Assembly (NCBI GenBank): GCA_013403005.1
Contig: JACBOA010000003.1
Span: 1 to 64,000, forward strand
Length of the DNA: 64,000 nt
Direction: 5' to 3'
Origin: Methanobacteriaceae archaeon
GTDB taxonomy: Archaea; Methanobacteriota; Methanobacteria; Methanobacteriales; Methanobacteriaceae
The notes under the pieces were generated by a model that was not told where the DNA came from, did no database searches, and worked only from the letters and a program-made list of their open reading frames with translations. A program made the translations under genes and the position numbers. The first letter of the stretch is position 1, and every line of letters begins with the position of its first letter. This document shows, piece after piece, positions 17,410 through 26,984 of this stretch.

Positions 17410-18564
17410 ATGGATGAAACTTTGCTGATGATTCCTGGACCCACTCGTGTGGCACCCAGGGTCCTGAAGGCCATGTCAGAAAACATTGTTAACCACAGAA
17501 GCGCCATTTTTGGTGAAATTCTCACTGAAACCAATCAGATGATGTCTGAAGTGTTCATGACTGAAAACAAGTCTTACCTTATCACTGGCTCTGGCACTGC
17601 AGCCATGGAGGCTGCCCTGGCCAACACCATCAGTAAGGGAGACCGGGTGTTAAACATTGTGGGCGGTAAATTCGGACAACGCTTCATGCAGATAACCGAA
17701 ACCCATGGTGGAATCCCTACTGAGCTGGAAGTGGAATGGGGGCATGCTGTTAACCCTGATGATGTGCGTTACATCCTGGAAGAGGAAGAAGACATTAAAG
17801 CAGTGACTATTGTGCACAATGAAACTTCTACCGGTGTGACCAACCCCATTGAAGAGGTGGGTAAAATTATGCAGGATTACGATGCCCTGTACATTGTGGA
17901 CACTGTGTCCAGTCTGGGTGGGGATGACGTATTTGTAGACGGTTACGGAATCGACATCTGTGTCACCGGCTCCCAGAAATGCTTGGCTGCACCTCCAGGT
18001 ATGGCTGCCATCACCCTAAGTGACGAAGCCTGGGATGTGGTGGATAAGACTGAAAATCAAACTTACTATCTTAACTTGAAAAAATATAAGAAAAGTGGAG
18101 ATGCCACACCACCAGAAACTCCCTACACCCCCGCAGTTTCATTAATTTATGCTATGCAAGAAGCTCTCAGGGTTATCATGGAAGAAGGCTTAGAGGAAAG
18201 AGTTAAAAGACACAAATTAGCTGCTAAAGCCACCCAGAATGGTATTAATGCCCTGGGATTGGAATTATTCGCCCAGAAAGAAGTATCCAGTAACACCGTA
18301 ACCTCAGTTAAGATGCCTGAAGGAACAACCGATGCAGAACTCAGGGGTACCATGAGGGAACGCTACCGGATTGAACTAGCCGGAGGCCAGGACCATCTTA
18401 AGGGTAATGTGTTCCGTATCGGCCACATGGGTAACATAACCCACAGAGAAATAATAAGCACCATCGCCGCATTAGAGATGACCATGCAGGGTCTGGGAAT
18501 GGATGTAGAGATTGGTGAAGGTGTGGCTGCTGTGGCAGACACTTATCTGGAAGGGACCATCTAA
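17410..18564 (+). CDS. Class V aminotransferase (aspartate / phosphoserine / alanine-glyoxylate type)
   Basis: This PLP enzyme of 384 residues opens with L-M-I-P-G-P-T-R-V, the hallmark of the alanine-glyoxylate/serine-pyruvate group. It has the H-N-E-T-S-T-G-V loop, V-D-T-V-S-S-L-G-G for the PLP-binding aspartate, and the lysine in T-G-S-Q-K-C-L that forms the Schiff base. In methanogens the broad-specificity relative (MJ0959) supplies phosphoserine, so that role is plausible here. The start is ATG 17410, with GGAG at 17397-17400, not the upstream TTG in the same frame. Oligo-T runs follow the stop codon. Confidence 0.9.
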   Translation: MDETLLMIPGPTRVAPRVLKAMSENIVNHRSAIFGEILTETNQMMSEVFMTENKSYLITGSGTAAMEAALANTISKGDRVLNIVGGKFGQRFMQITETHGGIPTELEVEWGHAVNPDDVRYILEEEEDIKAVTIVHNETSTGVTNPIEEVGKIMQDYDALYIVDTVSSLGGDDVFVDGYGIDICVTGSQKCLAAPPGMAAITLSDEAWDVVDKTENQTYYLNLKKYKKSGDATPPETPYTPAVSLIYAMQEALRVIMEEGLEERVKRHKLAAKATQNGINALGLELFAQKEVSSNTVTSVKMPEGTTDAELRGTMRERYRIELAGGQDHLKGNVFRIGHMGNITHREIISTIAALEMTMQGLGMDVEIGEGVAAVADTYLEGTI

Positions 18565-18579
18565 TCTCTTCCTTTAGGA

Positions 18580-18634
18580 TTTTTTTCTAATTTTAAATAC
18601 CTTTTTGAACTTTTTTAGCCTGTTAATTTTTTTT
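18580..18634 (+). terminator. Oligo-T runs after the aminotransferase gene
   Basis: Four T runs (seven, five, six and eight T) lie within 55 nt after the stop codon at 18564. Clustered T runs fit archaeal termination. Confidence 0.5.
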
Positions 18635-18743
18635 ATGAAGTGGTTCATCTTTCATCAAATTAGTTAGCCCTGCTTGATCATAATTTATTTAACAAAACTA
18701 TTATTTTATTCATTTTACTATAAAATATTTTTTATTAATTACA

Positions 18744-18752
18744 TTATAAAAG
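18744..18752 (+). promoter_or_regulatory. TATA box of the beta-helix surface protein gene
   Basis: TTATAAAAG lies 42-50 bp before the chosen ATG at 18795. Initiation about 25 bp downstream would give a leader of about 20 nt containing the ribosome site GGGTGA at 18785-18790. Confidence 0.5.
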
Positions 18753-18794
18753 GTATTAAATATTACTTTGCCTAAAGGATCTTTGGGTGAAAGT

Positions 18795-21700
18795 ATGAAT
18801 AAAATATTTTTTAGTATGATAATATTGGTTTTGTCCGTGATGATTATCTCAATTATTGGAACTGTTTCAGCTGCTAATTTAACTGTAAGCCCTGGTGGAA
18901 GTATCCAAGCAGCAGTGAATAATGCTTCTTCAGGAGATATTATAATAGTGAGTGATAATAACGGTTCTGCTTATACTTACACTGAAAATGTGATCATTAA
19001 TAAAAAAGTTCAGTTACAGGCAAAAGTTGGAGGAAATATTACTATTCAGGCATTGAATTCCTCAAAATCTGTTTTTACCATTAATTCTGATGGTAGTGGT
19101 TCAACAATACAGGGATTCATCATAAAAACAACAAATAATGCTTATAGTATTTCTTTGACAAATGCTAATAATTGCAACATCATCAATAATACCTTTAACA
19201 ATAACTATGGTGCCATATCACTTTCTGGTTCAAATAACAGGATCATTGGAAACACTTTAAACAATAACACCCTTGGAATATATGATCTTCGTGGTTCGAA
19301 TCACATCATCCAAAACAACACAATAATAGGCAACCAATATGGAATACAAAGTTTCTATAGTTCAAATCACATAATCCAATACAATAACCTAACAAGTAAT
19401 AATTACGGCATATACCTCGCCTACGGTTCAAATCACCTTATTCAAAACAATAACCTAACAAGTAATAATTACGGCATATACCTCGCCTACGGTTCAAATC
19501 ACCTTATTCAAAACAATAACCTAACAAGTAATAATTACGGCATATATCTTGCATATGGATCAAATCATTACATTACAGGAAATAATTTAATTGATTCCAC
19601 TACAAGTATGTGTCTAGTTTTTGCCAATACTGCCATAATTAACAATAATATCACTGGTAGCCAATATGGAATAAAGCTAATCTATTGCTCAAATATTACA
19701 ATTAACAAAAACAGCATCTTTAAAAACAATTATGGAATATACATTTTGAATTCTACTGTAAATTGTAAATTTAACAATTTTTCCGAAAATTCACAATTTG
19801 GGCTTTATAGTTGGGGTAATGGAATTGTAAATGCTACAAATAACTGGTGGGGTTCCAATAATCCCATTATTTCTGCTGTTACTAACAGTGACATTTATGC
19901 GACAGCAGGAAATGTTACCTATAATCCATGGCTGGTTATGAATGTGAATGCCAGTCCTGGAGTTGTTGGTAATGGTAATTCCAATATCACAGTTGATTTA
20001 ACTCACAATAACAATGGTGAGGATGTTTCTTCACAGGGGACCCTTCCAGATAATATTCCAGTGAATTTCACCACTACCTTGGGAACTGTTACCAGCCCAG
20101 TTTATACCCTTAACGGAAAAGCCATTTCAACATTTACAAGAGGAACTGCAACCTCAGGAACGGCATATATTAGCGTTTCACTGAATAAACAGACCATACA
20201 GACTAACATAACCATCGACACCATTTCACCTAGTGTAAATGCCAGTTTGGCAAGTGGCATTTATAATACTACCAAGTCCGTAACTTTGACTGTTTCAGAT
20301 AACCTTGATTTAAATCCAATCATTTATTACACTATTAATGGCAATACTCCCACAACTTCTAGCACTAGGTATACCAGTCCAATAATGATCATTACCCCTG
20401 GCACTACAACATTGAAGTTTATGGCCGTGGATAGTGCAGGTAATCAGGCAATGGTTCAAACTCAAAATTACACTTTAAACCTTGTATCCAATATCAACAT
20501 TAATAAAACTTATTCTAGGATTCAGGATGCTATTAATGACCCATTAACATTAAATGGTCATACTATTGAGATATCCGGAAATTTCACTGAAAATATAATA
20601 ATACATAAAAAAGTTACTATAAAGCCTGTTTCTGGAGCTAATGTGACTATTTTTGCTTTGAATCAAACCGAACCCATTTTCACTATCATCTCAAGTGGAA
20701 ATGGCTCTTGTATACAGGATCTCACGATAATAGGTGCTGGGACTTCTGCAAATGCCAAATGCATTAATATCATGTCCGCCAACAATTGTAGCATTATTGG
20801 AAACGTCATAATTGGAAATTATTATGGGATCTCCCTATATGCATCTAATAATACATTAATTCAGAATAACACAATAAATAATTCCTTATACTCTGCCATT
20901 GACATCACCAGTTCCTCAAATAACAAAGTAAACTTTAATCAGTTTTTTAATGGAGTAATTGGGGTAAACATTGTTAATTCTAATGATAATCAGGTTTTAA
21001 CAAATTATCTTAGAGGAATTCAATTTTGTGCAATTTATCTTTCAACTTCCTCAAGAAACATATTTGCCAAAAACATTATTTTAGAGAATACTGTGGGAAT
21101 ATACGCATATAATTCTATGAATAACACGATTTTATATAATAACATTTCATCCAATCGTGCATATGGAATTTATTTTAGTGGAATGAATTTGGGCAGTGCA
21201 AATAACATATTTATAGGAAATTGTATTTCCAATAATTGTGGTGATGGAATGCAATTTTCAGGATCCTACAATAACAGCATCTTTGAAAACGATATCTCCA
21301 GTAACCGTAATAGAGGAATATACCTCTCTTCATCTTCAGCTAATTTAAATTTAAATAGAATAACTGGAAACAACGTGCATGGACTTGAAACTAGTGATAA
21401 CTGTACTATAAATGCAACCAACAACTGGTGGGGAACCAACGAACCACTGGTTTCATCAGCAAGTGGAAGTGCAATATACACGGCCGGTGGAACAGTTCTT
21501 TATGATCCATGGCTTGTAATTAATTTAACTGGTTCAGTTGTTCATGTAACACACCAAAATACTTCTAATTCAGAGATAACCGCAGATTTAACCCATAATA
21601 ACCGTGGAGAAAACACATCCGGTTCAGGATCAATACCTGACGGATTGCCAGTTAATTTCACCACCACACTCGGAAGCATCACCCCCACAGCCACTACTAA

Positions 21701-24419
21701 AAAAGGTAAAGCAACTGTTATTCTCACATCAAGCCCCTATTCTGGTGCAACAACAGTCACAGCAACCATGGACAATCAACAAGTTTCTAAAGCGTTCCGT
21801 AAATCTTTTAGCACCATACAATCTGCTATCAGTAATTCGTTAACTGTTAATGGTGATGTTATTTTGGTGGAAAGTGGCACCTATGTTGAGAATGTTGTGG
21901 TGAATAAGAATTTGACCATATTTTCTGAGGGCAATGTGACTGTACGGGCTTCGAATCCTTCACAACCTGTTTTTAAGATAAACAGCTCGGGCAGTGGAAC
22001 ATTAATTCAGGGTTTTATTATTTCAGGGGCGGTTAATAGTTTTGGATTGCTTTTGAATGGATGTTCAAACTGCACAATCAATAGCAACACCATAACCAAC
22101 AATTTCTTTGGAATCCTCACTAACGCGGTCAAAACTATGAATAATGTTATTATGAACAGTAATATAACCAGTAATCAAATGATTGGGTTAGCCACTTGTA
22201 ATGCTGATAATTATGTAATTTATGGGAACACAATCACCTATAATGGATATGGTGGGATGGAGCTTCTTGATTCGAAGAATAATATCCTTCACACTAACTT
22301 GATAATGAGTAATGATGGCCCTGGGATTTTTATTTCGAATTTAAACAACACTTTAATTCAAAATAACCTTATCCCCGGAAATGTATATGGTGTATATATG
22401 GAATACTGTGGAAATTGCACAGTTTATGGGAATTTAATAGTTCAGGGCATATATGGAATATACACTAATTCTTCATCAGCTGATATTAATTTTAACAGAA
22501 TTGCTTCAAACAGTCAATACGAGCTTATCAGTGAAAATGGAAATGTAAATGCAACCAACAACTGGTGGGGATCCAATACTAATCCCGTGAATCTGGGTGA
22601 AATTGTTTACAATGGATATGTGGATTATAATCCCTGGCTCATACTGAGTATTGATCCTTCATCCACTGTTAATTCGGGTGGAAATGCCAGCATAATCGCT
22701 GATTTAACTCATAATAACCTGGGACAGGACACTTCATCTCTGGGGCATGTTATTAAAGGCATATCCATTACTTTCGGCACTAACTATGGAACGATTACTA
22801 GTTCGGCTCTTACTTTTAATGGAAAGGCCGCAGCCATATTGAATCTGGGTACTACTGCGTCTCGGACGGTGACTGTTAATGCTACTCTTGATAGTCAGAC
22901 TGTGTCCAGGCAGATGACTATAACTCCTGGATCAGCAGTATTGAACATTACCAGCTCTGCACTGAACATTACCACCCTTCAACCCATCAGTTTAACTTAT
23001 ACGGTGCCTTTGAGTAGTTCTGTGACCTGGCTCAGTGTACTCTGGAAGAACACCTATGTATTTTATGGTGAACTGCAAATATTAGTAAATGGAACTGTAG
23101 TAAAAAGTATAGGATATGTTAATCCAGGTTACAATACCTGGAAAAACAGCGGTTATCGGGATGATGTTTTCAGGGCAATACTATATGCAAACAATTACAT
23201 ACTACAGGACGGAATAAAACCCAACGCAATACCAGCAAGCTTTTGGAATGATCTATCCTCATTGTATGGTTTAACCAGCACAGAATTGCAGTTTATCCAG
23301 AATCACCGATTAGAGTTCATTGACAACATAACACTTAAATTAACCTATCCTGGAGCAGATGCACCAAATATAACGGTCACTGATCCTCTGACCAACAGTA
23401 CAATAAACTTGAACTTCACAGGAAACACTGCCATCAGAACAAGCCCCATCATGTACTTGGATGGTTTTTTGGCGGGTTATGAGGGTGTTAAGAGTTTTGC
23501 CATTGCCACTACTAAAGTTAATGATGATATTCTTGCTTACTGGCTAAACCAGAATTCCACTTATCCAGTAGGGGCAATGAAAGCCGCTTATGGAACATTC
23601 TTAACAGCTTTGCTAATGGAATATTGTCATGATCAAGTAGCTGATGTAGTAGCCAGAGAATTTAATATAACTTGGACTAGAACACACCCCATAGCAGTTT
23701 CAGTGGGAGATGATGCCTACCAAACTTATCTAACCCTAGAATGTGACCATAGCATGGGCACGACAGTTGCCGGATCACTAAAGAACACAATCCTGTTCAA
23801 CTATATCTGTTCGTCATCAATTTCACCCATTGAATATGCACTCATGAACAATTTAGGACTTAATCAGATCATTACCATCAATTCATCTGTCAGTTCTGTA
23901 TTAATAGATTTAATTCATGACTTAGGCAATAATATTCCTTTAGAAATGTTTATTCAGAAGGGTTATATCATAATAAAGTCTGTAGGAAATAATAGTAATT
24001 TTATGGTAGTTGATCCTGAAACTGGCATTGTAAGGGATATTAACACAGTTTACAATTACTATGGAGCATACTGCTTCCATGACCAGTTAACAAGCCAATC
24101 TTACCAAGTAGGTGAAAATTTCCAGGAAAAAGAAGTATACCTTAATATAAACTATGTATCAAAATTGTTTGGTAGTGTGGTTAAGGTTTTTACAGGAGTT
24201 GAAGCAATTAAATTTTCAATACTACTACTTGGCGTTGCACCACCACTCGGTACAATAGCAGGAGTTGGAGGTATTGTGGTTGGATCAATACAAATAGGAA
24301 GGGGTTTTTACCAATTGTATGATGCTGCAGTTAACACTCCTTGGACTACAAGCCGAAATTACGAAGAACAGCTCAATGAAGATTGGCATGAATGGTTTAT
24401 TAATGGGGGGCCTTGGTAA
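18795..24419 (+). CDS. Giant secreted beta-helix surface protein with conserved module and variable C-terminal tip (cassette A)
   Basis: The 1874-residue protein has a Sec signal peptide (about 1-27). Three parallel beta-helix blocks follow (about 30-350, 570-877, 1010-1256), each closing with N-N-W-W-G and an Ig-like domain. A chitobiase-like fold (about 480-560) follows the first block. Many N-x-S/T sites suit glycosylation by AglB. From about 1300 a conserved region leads to a module with C1611-H-D, D1639-D-A-Y and E1649-C-D-H, then the junction motif at C1760. The last 110 residues form a unique tip with a Gly-rich hydrophobic hairpin. ATG 18795 with GGGTGA is preferred over the upstream TTG. 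It is the only cassette with a full head; I infer an effector or adhesin. Confidence 0.88.
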   Translation: MNKIFFSMIILVLSVMIISIIGTVSAANLTVSPGGSIQAAVNNASSGDIIIVSDNNGSAYTYTENVIINKKVQLQAKVGGNITIQALNSSKSVFTINSDGSGSTIQGFIIKTTNNAYSISLTNANNCNIINNTFNNNYGAISLSGSNNRIIGNTLNNNTLGIYDLRGSNHIIQNNTIIGNQYGIQSFYSSNHIIQYNNLTSNNYGIYLAYGSNHLIQNNNLTSNNYGIYLAYGSNHLIQNNNLTSNNYGIYLAYGSNHYITGNNLIDSTTSMCLVFANTAIINNNITGSQYGIKLIYCSNITINKNSIFKNNYGIYILNSTVNCKFNNFSENSQFGLYSWGNGIVNATNNWWGSNNPIISAVTNSDIYATAGNVTYNPWLVMNVNASPGVVGNGNSNITVDLTHNNNGEDVSSQGTLPDNIPVNFTTTLGTVTSPVYTLNGKAISTFTRGTATSGTAYISVSLNKQTIQTNITIDTISPSVNASLASGIYNTTKSVTLTVSDNLDLNPIIYYTINGNTPTTSSTRYTSPIMIITPGTTTLKFMAVDSAGNQAMVQTQNYTLNLVSNININKTYSRIQDAINDPLTLNGHTIEISGNFTENIIIHKKVTIKPVSGANVTIFALNQTEPIFTIISSGNGSCIQDLTIIGAGTSANAKCINIMSANNCSIIGNVIIGNYYGISLYASNNTLIQNNTINNSLYSAIDITSSSNNKVNFNQFFNGVIGVNIVNSNDNQVLTNYLRGIQFCAIYLSTSSRNIFAKNIILENTVGIYAYNSMNNTILYNNISSNRAYGIYFSGMNLGSANNIFIGNCISNNCGDGMQFSGSYNNSIFENDISSNRNRGIYLSSSSANLNLNRITGNNVHGLETSDNCTINATNNWWGTNEPLVSSASGSAIYTAGGTVLYDPWLVINLTGSVVHVTHQNTSNSEITADLTHNNRGENTSGSGSIPDGLPVNFTTTLGSITPTATTKKGKATVILTSSPYSGATTVTATMDNQQVSKAFRKSFSTIQSAISNSLTVNGDVILVESGTYVENVVVNKNLTIFSEGNVTVRASNPSQPVFKINSSGSGTLIQGFIISGAVNSFGLLLNGCSNCTINSNTITNNFFGILTNAVKTMNNVIMNSNITSNQMIGLATCNADNYVIYGNTITYNGYGGMELLDSKNNILHTNLIMSNDGPGIFISNLNNTLIQNNLIPGNVYGVYMEYCGNCTVYGNLIVQGIYGIYTNSSSADINFNRIASNSQYELISENGNVNATNNWWGSNTNPVNLGEIVYNGYVDYNPWLILSIDPSSTVNSGGNASIIADLTHNNLGQDTSSLGHVIKGISITFGTNYGTITSSALTFNGKAAAILNLGTTASRTVTVNATLDSQTVSRQMTITPGSAVLNITSSALNITTLQPISLTYTVPLSSSVTWLSVLWKNTYVFYGELQILVNGTVVKSIGYVNPGYNTWKNSGYRDDVFRAILYANNYILQDGIKPNAIPASFWNDLSSLYGLTSTELQFIQNHRLEFIDNITLKLTYPGADAPNITVTDPLTNSTINLNFTGNTAIRTSPIMYLDGFLAGYEGVKSFAIATTKVNDDILAYWLNQNSTYPVGAMKAAYGTFLTALLMEYCHDQVADVVAREFNITWTRTHPIAVSVGDDAYQTYLTLECDHSMGTTVAGSLKNTILFNYICSSSISPIEYALMNNLGLNQIITINSSVSSVLIDLIHDLGNNIPLEMFIQKGYIIIKSVGNNSNFMVVDPETGIVRDINTVYNYYGAYCFHDQLTSQSYQVGENFQEKEVYLNINYVSKLFGSVVKVFTGVEAIKFSILLLGVAPPLGTIAGVGGIVVGSIQIGRGFYQLYDAAVNTPWTTSRNYEEQLNEDWHEWFINGGPW
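19361..19558 (+). repeat. Three tandem 66-bp repeats within the surface protein gene
   Basis: Units start at 19361, 19427 and 19493. Each encodes one 22-residue beta-helix coil (N-H-L-I-Q-N-N-N-L-T-S-N-N-Y-G-I-Y-L-A-Y-G-S). The central parts of the units are identical at the DNA level, which indicates recent duplication by slippage or recombination. Neighbouring coils show the same 22-residue period with diverged sequence. Confidence 0.9.
22913..23157 (+). repeat. Copy 1 of a near-identical 245-bp block shared with cassette B
   Basis: This part of the full-length gene matches 24836-25080 with about six differences by eye, all substitutions. Similarity continues at a lower level to about 23600. 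It is the strongest DNA-level homology between the expressed gene and a head-less copy. Confidence 0.85.
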
Positions 24420-24472
24420 AAAAACCTTGATTTCCCATTTCTGGCATAAATATAAATGTTCACGGTGATAAT

Positions 24473-24661
24473 TTGGATAAAAAACAGTTCAGGAAAAATT
24501 TAAATAGACTATTATTTTTATCTATTATTATAACAGTTGGTGTTATACATGATTTTTTATACAATAATACTTTGATTAACTTATTTTTAGTAATAATTGT
24601 ACTCATCTGTACATTAATTATATTTTTTGTAAGGGTAAGATCGGAAAATATTAAAATATGA
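24473..24661 (+). CDS. Small two-TM membrane protein, candidate partner of tip A
   Basis: The 62-residue protein has a basic N-terminus and two hydrophobic segments (about 12-28 and 33-53). It begins with TTG three bases after a perfect GGTGAT ribosome site at 24464-24469, 53 bp after the surface protein gene. Its position directly behind tip A matches the position of the different small genes behind the other tips. By analogy with polymorphic toxin loci it could be an immunity protein; no sequence family supports or excludes this. Its stop codon overlaps the ATG of the next frame (ATGA). Confidence 0.55.
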   Translation: MDKKQFRKNLNRLLFLSIIITVGVIHDFLYNNTLINLFLVIIVLICTLIIFFVRVRSENIKI

Positions 24662-26576
24662 AATATGTTAGACGCAGCATGGATTTTGAAGGATTCAAAA
24701 AAAATCCTAAAACAGGGATAAAAATAAGGACTCTCACATTCAACAGAAAGGTCGTAAACATATTAAATCTTGGAACTAGTGCTTTTCGGTCGGTTACGGT
24801 TAATGCATCTTTGAATACTCAGAATGTGTCCCTGCAGATGACTATAGCTCCTGGATCAGCAGCATTGAACATTACCAGCTCTGCACTGAACATTACCACC
24901 CTTCAACCCATCACTTTAACTTATACGGTGCCTTTGAGTAGTTCTGTGACCTGGCTCAGTGTATTCTGGAAGAACACCTATGTATTTTATGGTGAACTGC
25001 AAATATTAGTAAATGGAACTGTGGTAAAAAGTATAGGATATGTTAATCCAGGTTACAATACCTGGAAGAACAGCGGTTATTACATTGATGTTTTCGGGGC
25101 AATACTATATGCAAACAACTACATACTACAGGATGGAATAAAACCCCAATGCAATACCAAAAAGCTTCGGAACAATCTAAAATCATTGTTTAATTTAAAT
25201 AGTAATGAATTGCAGTTTATCCAGAATCACCGACTGGAGTTTATGGACAACATAATAGTTAAATTAACCTACCCTAGAGCAGTTTCACAGGCTATGACGG
25301 TCACTGATCCCTTGACCATCAGCACAATAGATCTTAATTTCACTTAGGTACTGTTCTTAGAATTAGTCCCAGTTATATATTTGGATGGTTTTAGGGTGGG
25401 TTATGAGGTTGTTAAGAGTTTTGCCATTGCCACCACTAAAGTTAATGATGATATTCTTGCTTACTGGCTAAACCAGAATTCCACTTATTCAATGGGGCTA
25501 TGAAAGCAGCTTATGGAACATTCCTGAACTCCCTACTAGTGATCAAATGTCATGACCTGGTGGCAGATTCAGCAGCAGCCCGATACAATGTCACTTGGAC
25601 TCGCACCACACCCACTGCAATTTCCACACTCGACGATGCCTACAGCACCTTACTAACCGGAGAAATGGACCACCGCATGGGAATGGACGTAACCGGAAAC
25701 CCCCAAAATGTGAAAGCCTTCCGTTTCGCCTGCTCATCAGCATTCTCACCCATAGAATACTGGATAATGTCCGCACTATTCCCCAACAACACCAACGGAA
25801 CCACCACAGGCACATAACCCACAGGAAGCGTAACCATTGGCCTGGGACACACCCTACTAAATGGCGGAACCCTGGAAATGTTCGAAAGCAATGGCCACAT
25901 AATAATCAGACAACTCGGAAACAACACCAAAGTACTAGTAATAGACCCAGAAACAGGACTAGTAATGGACCTAATGAACGGAACAAATACTTGTGGAAGC
26001 TACTGCTATAAAAGCCAACAAACAGAATGGGCATGCAACCTAACAGAAAGCATATATAAAAATGGACAGACAATCTTAGATCTCCTTATAAAAGGCAATG
26101 GAACCATTGACTTCAATCAACTTGCCAATAACATTAAATCGGGGCTTATGGGATTCTTGAATAGTGCTATGATATCATTGGAAGTTAGCAACATGTTTCT
26201 TACAAATTCCCTATCTGAATTTACACAATTTTATTCAGATGGTGTTAAGGTAAATTTTAATTTTAATAATTTTTTAGTCGCCGCTCAATATGATATTACA
26301 ATCGGCCTTCTTGCCGTTGGCGGTCCAGATGTTCTTGCAGGTGAAAGTGCAGTAGAATTTTTAGCTGGTCTAATAACTACTGGAATAGGTCTATATAGGG
26401 GGGATTTCTCCGAAATGAGAGAAAATCATTGGCTAGAAATCAAGCTATATGGAACAACACTTTATAGTAGGCATGCTGTAGTCTTTGAAACTCCTGAAGC
26501 ATCATTATTACCAGAAAAAAGAAGAGTTAATAATACCAATACAACTAACAGATTTTTATCAGTGTATTTCATTTAA
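24658..26576 (+). pseudogene. Cassette B: head-less, interrupted copy of the conserved module with a different tip
   Basis: Homology to the surface protein (from its residue about 1340) starts near 24720 and runs through the conserved module to the junction motif at 26004. The frame is broken three times: a stop at 25345-25347, a 1-base deletion near 25487, and an in-frame TAA at 25815-25817. The tip, about 26040-26576, is open and unlike tip A. It contains a Gly/Ala-rich hydrophobic stretch (A-V-G-G-P-D-V-L-A-G) and a basic C-terminus. No signal peptide is present. From about 25590 to 26040 codons prefer C and A at third positions, unlike the other cassettes, which suggests a mosaic origin. 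Confidence 0.8.
24836..25080 (+). repeat. Copy 2 of the 245-bp block shared with the full-length gene
   Basis: This block matches 22913-23157 with about six substitutions. It could serve as a crossover site between cassette B and the expressed gene. Confidence 0.85.
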
Positions 26577-26609
26577 TCTATTATATAACTATTAAACAGG
26601 ACGTGGCGT

Positions 26610-26957
26610 ATGAAGACAAGTTCAGAATTGATAAAAATTATATTTGGAAGTTGGTTTTTAATATTAACCTCATCCTGGTACTTGAAAGACCCCTCTTTCA
26701 CATATTATATTCCATTGATCTTCTTTTTTTTGATTAACCTCATAATTGATGTGTTTAAATTAAAAGCATATTATAATAAAAATCTTTTTCTATTTTTTGG
26801 GGTTGTTTTTTTAGTTTTAATGGGATTAAGTTTAATTTTGCTCTCTCCAACTGTTGATAAACTCTTATACTACATAGAAGTTGGAATATTCACACTCCTA
26901 ATCATACTATTCATTAGAAGTGCACTTAAAAAAATAGGAAATACTCAAAAAAAATAA
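26610..26957 (+). CDS. Four-TM membrane protein, candidate partner of tip B
   Basis: The 115-residue protein is very hydrophobic, with four likely membrane helices at about 8-25, 33-50, 57-76 and 84-103 and a basic tail. It starts 33 bp after tip B ends. The upstream site (G-G-A-C-G-T-G-G) is a weak ribosome site. No family is recognised. Its place behind a unique tip parallels the two-TM gene behind tip A, so it is a candidate immunity or accessory protein for tip B; this is inference from layout. Confidence 0.55.
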   Translation: MKTSSELIKIIFGSWFLILTSSWYLKDPSFTYYIPLIFFFLINLIIDVFKLKAYYNKNLFLFFGVVFLVLMGLSLILLSPTVDKLLYYIEVGIFTLLIILFIRSALKKIGNTQKK

Positions 26958-26984
26958 CAAAAAGATAATACTTCAGAATAACCT

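Noticed and set aside
16526..17455. Start of the MptE gene at 17455
   Set aside because: The extra 58 codons would overlap the divergent aminotransferase start and have no family similarity; the ATG at 17281 fits the known protein length.
19361..19558. Regular 66-bp repeats as a CRISPR array
   Set aside because: The units are contiguous without spacers and are translated in frame as beta-helix coils.
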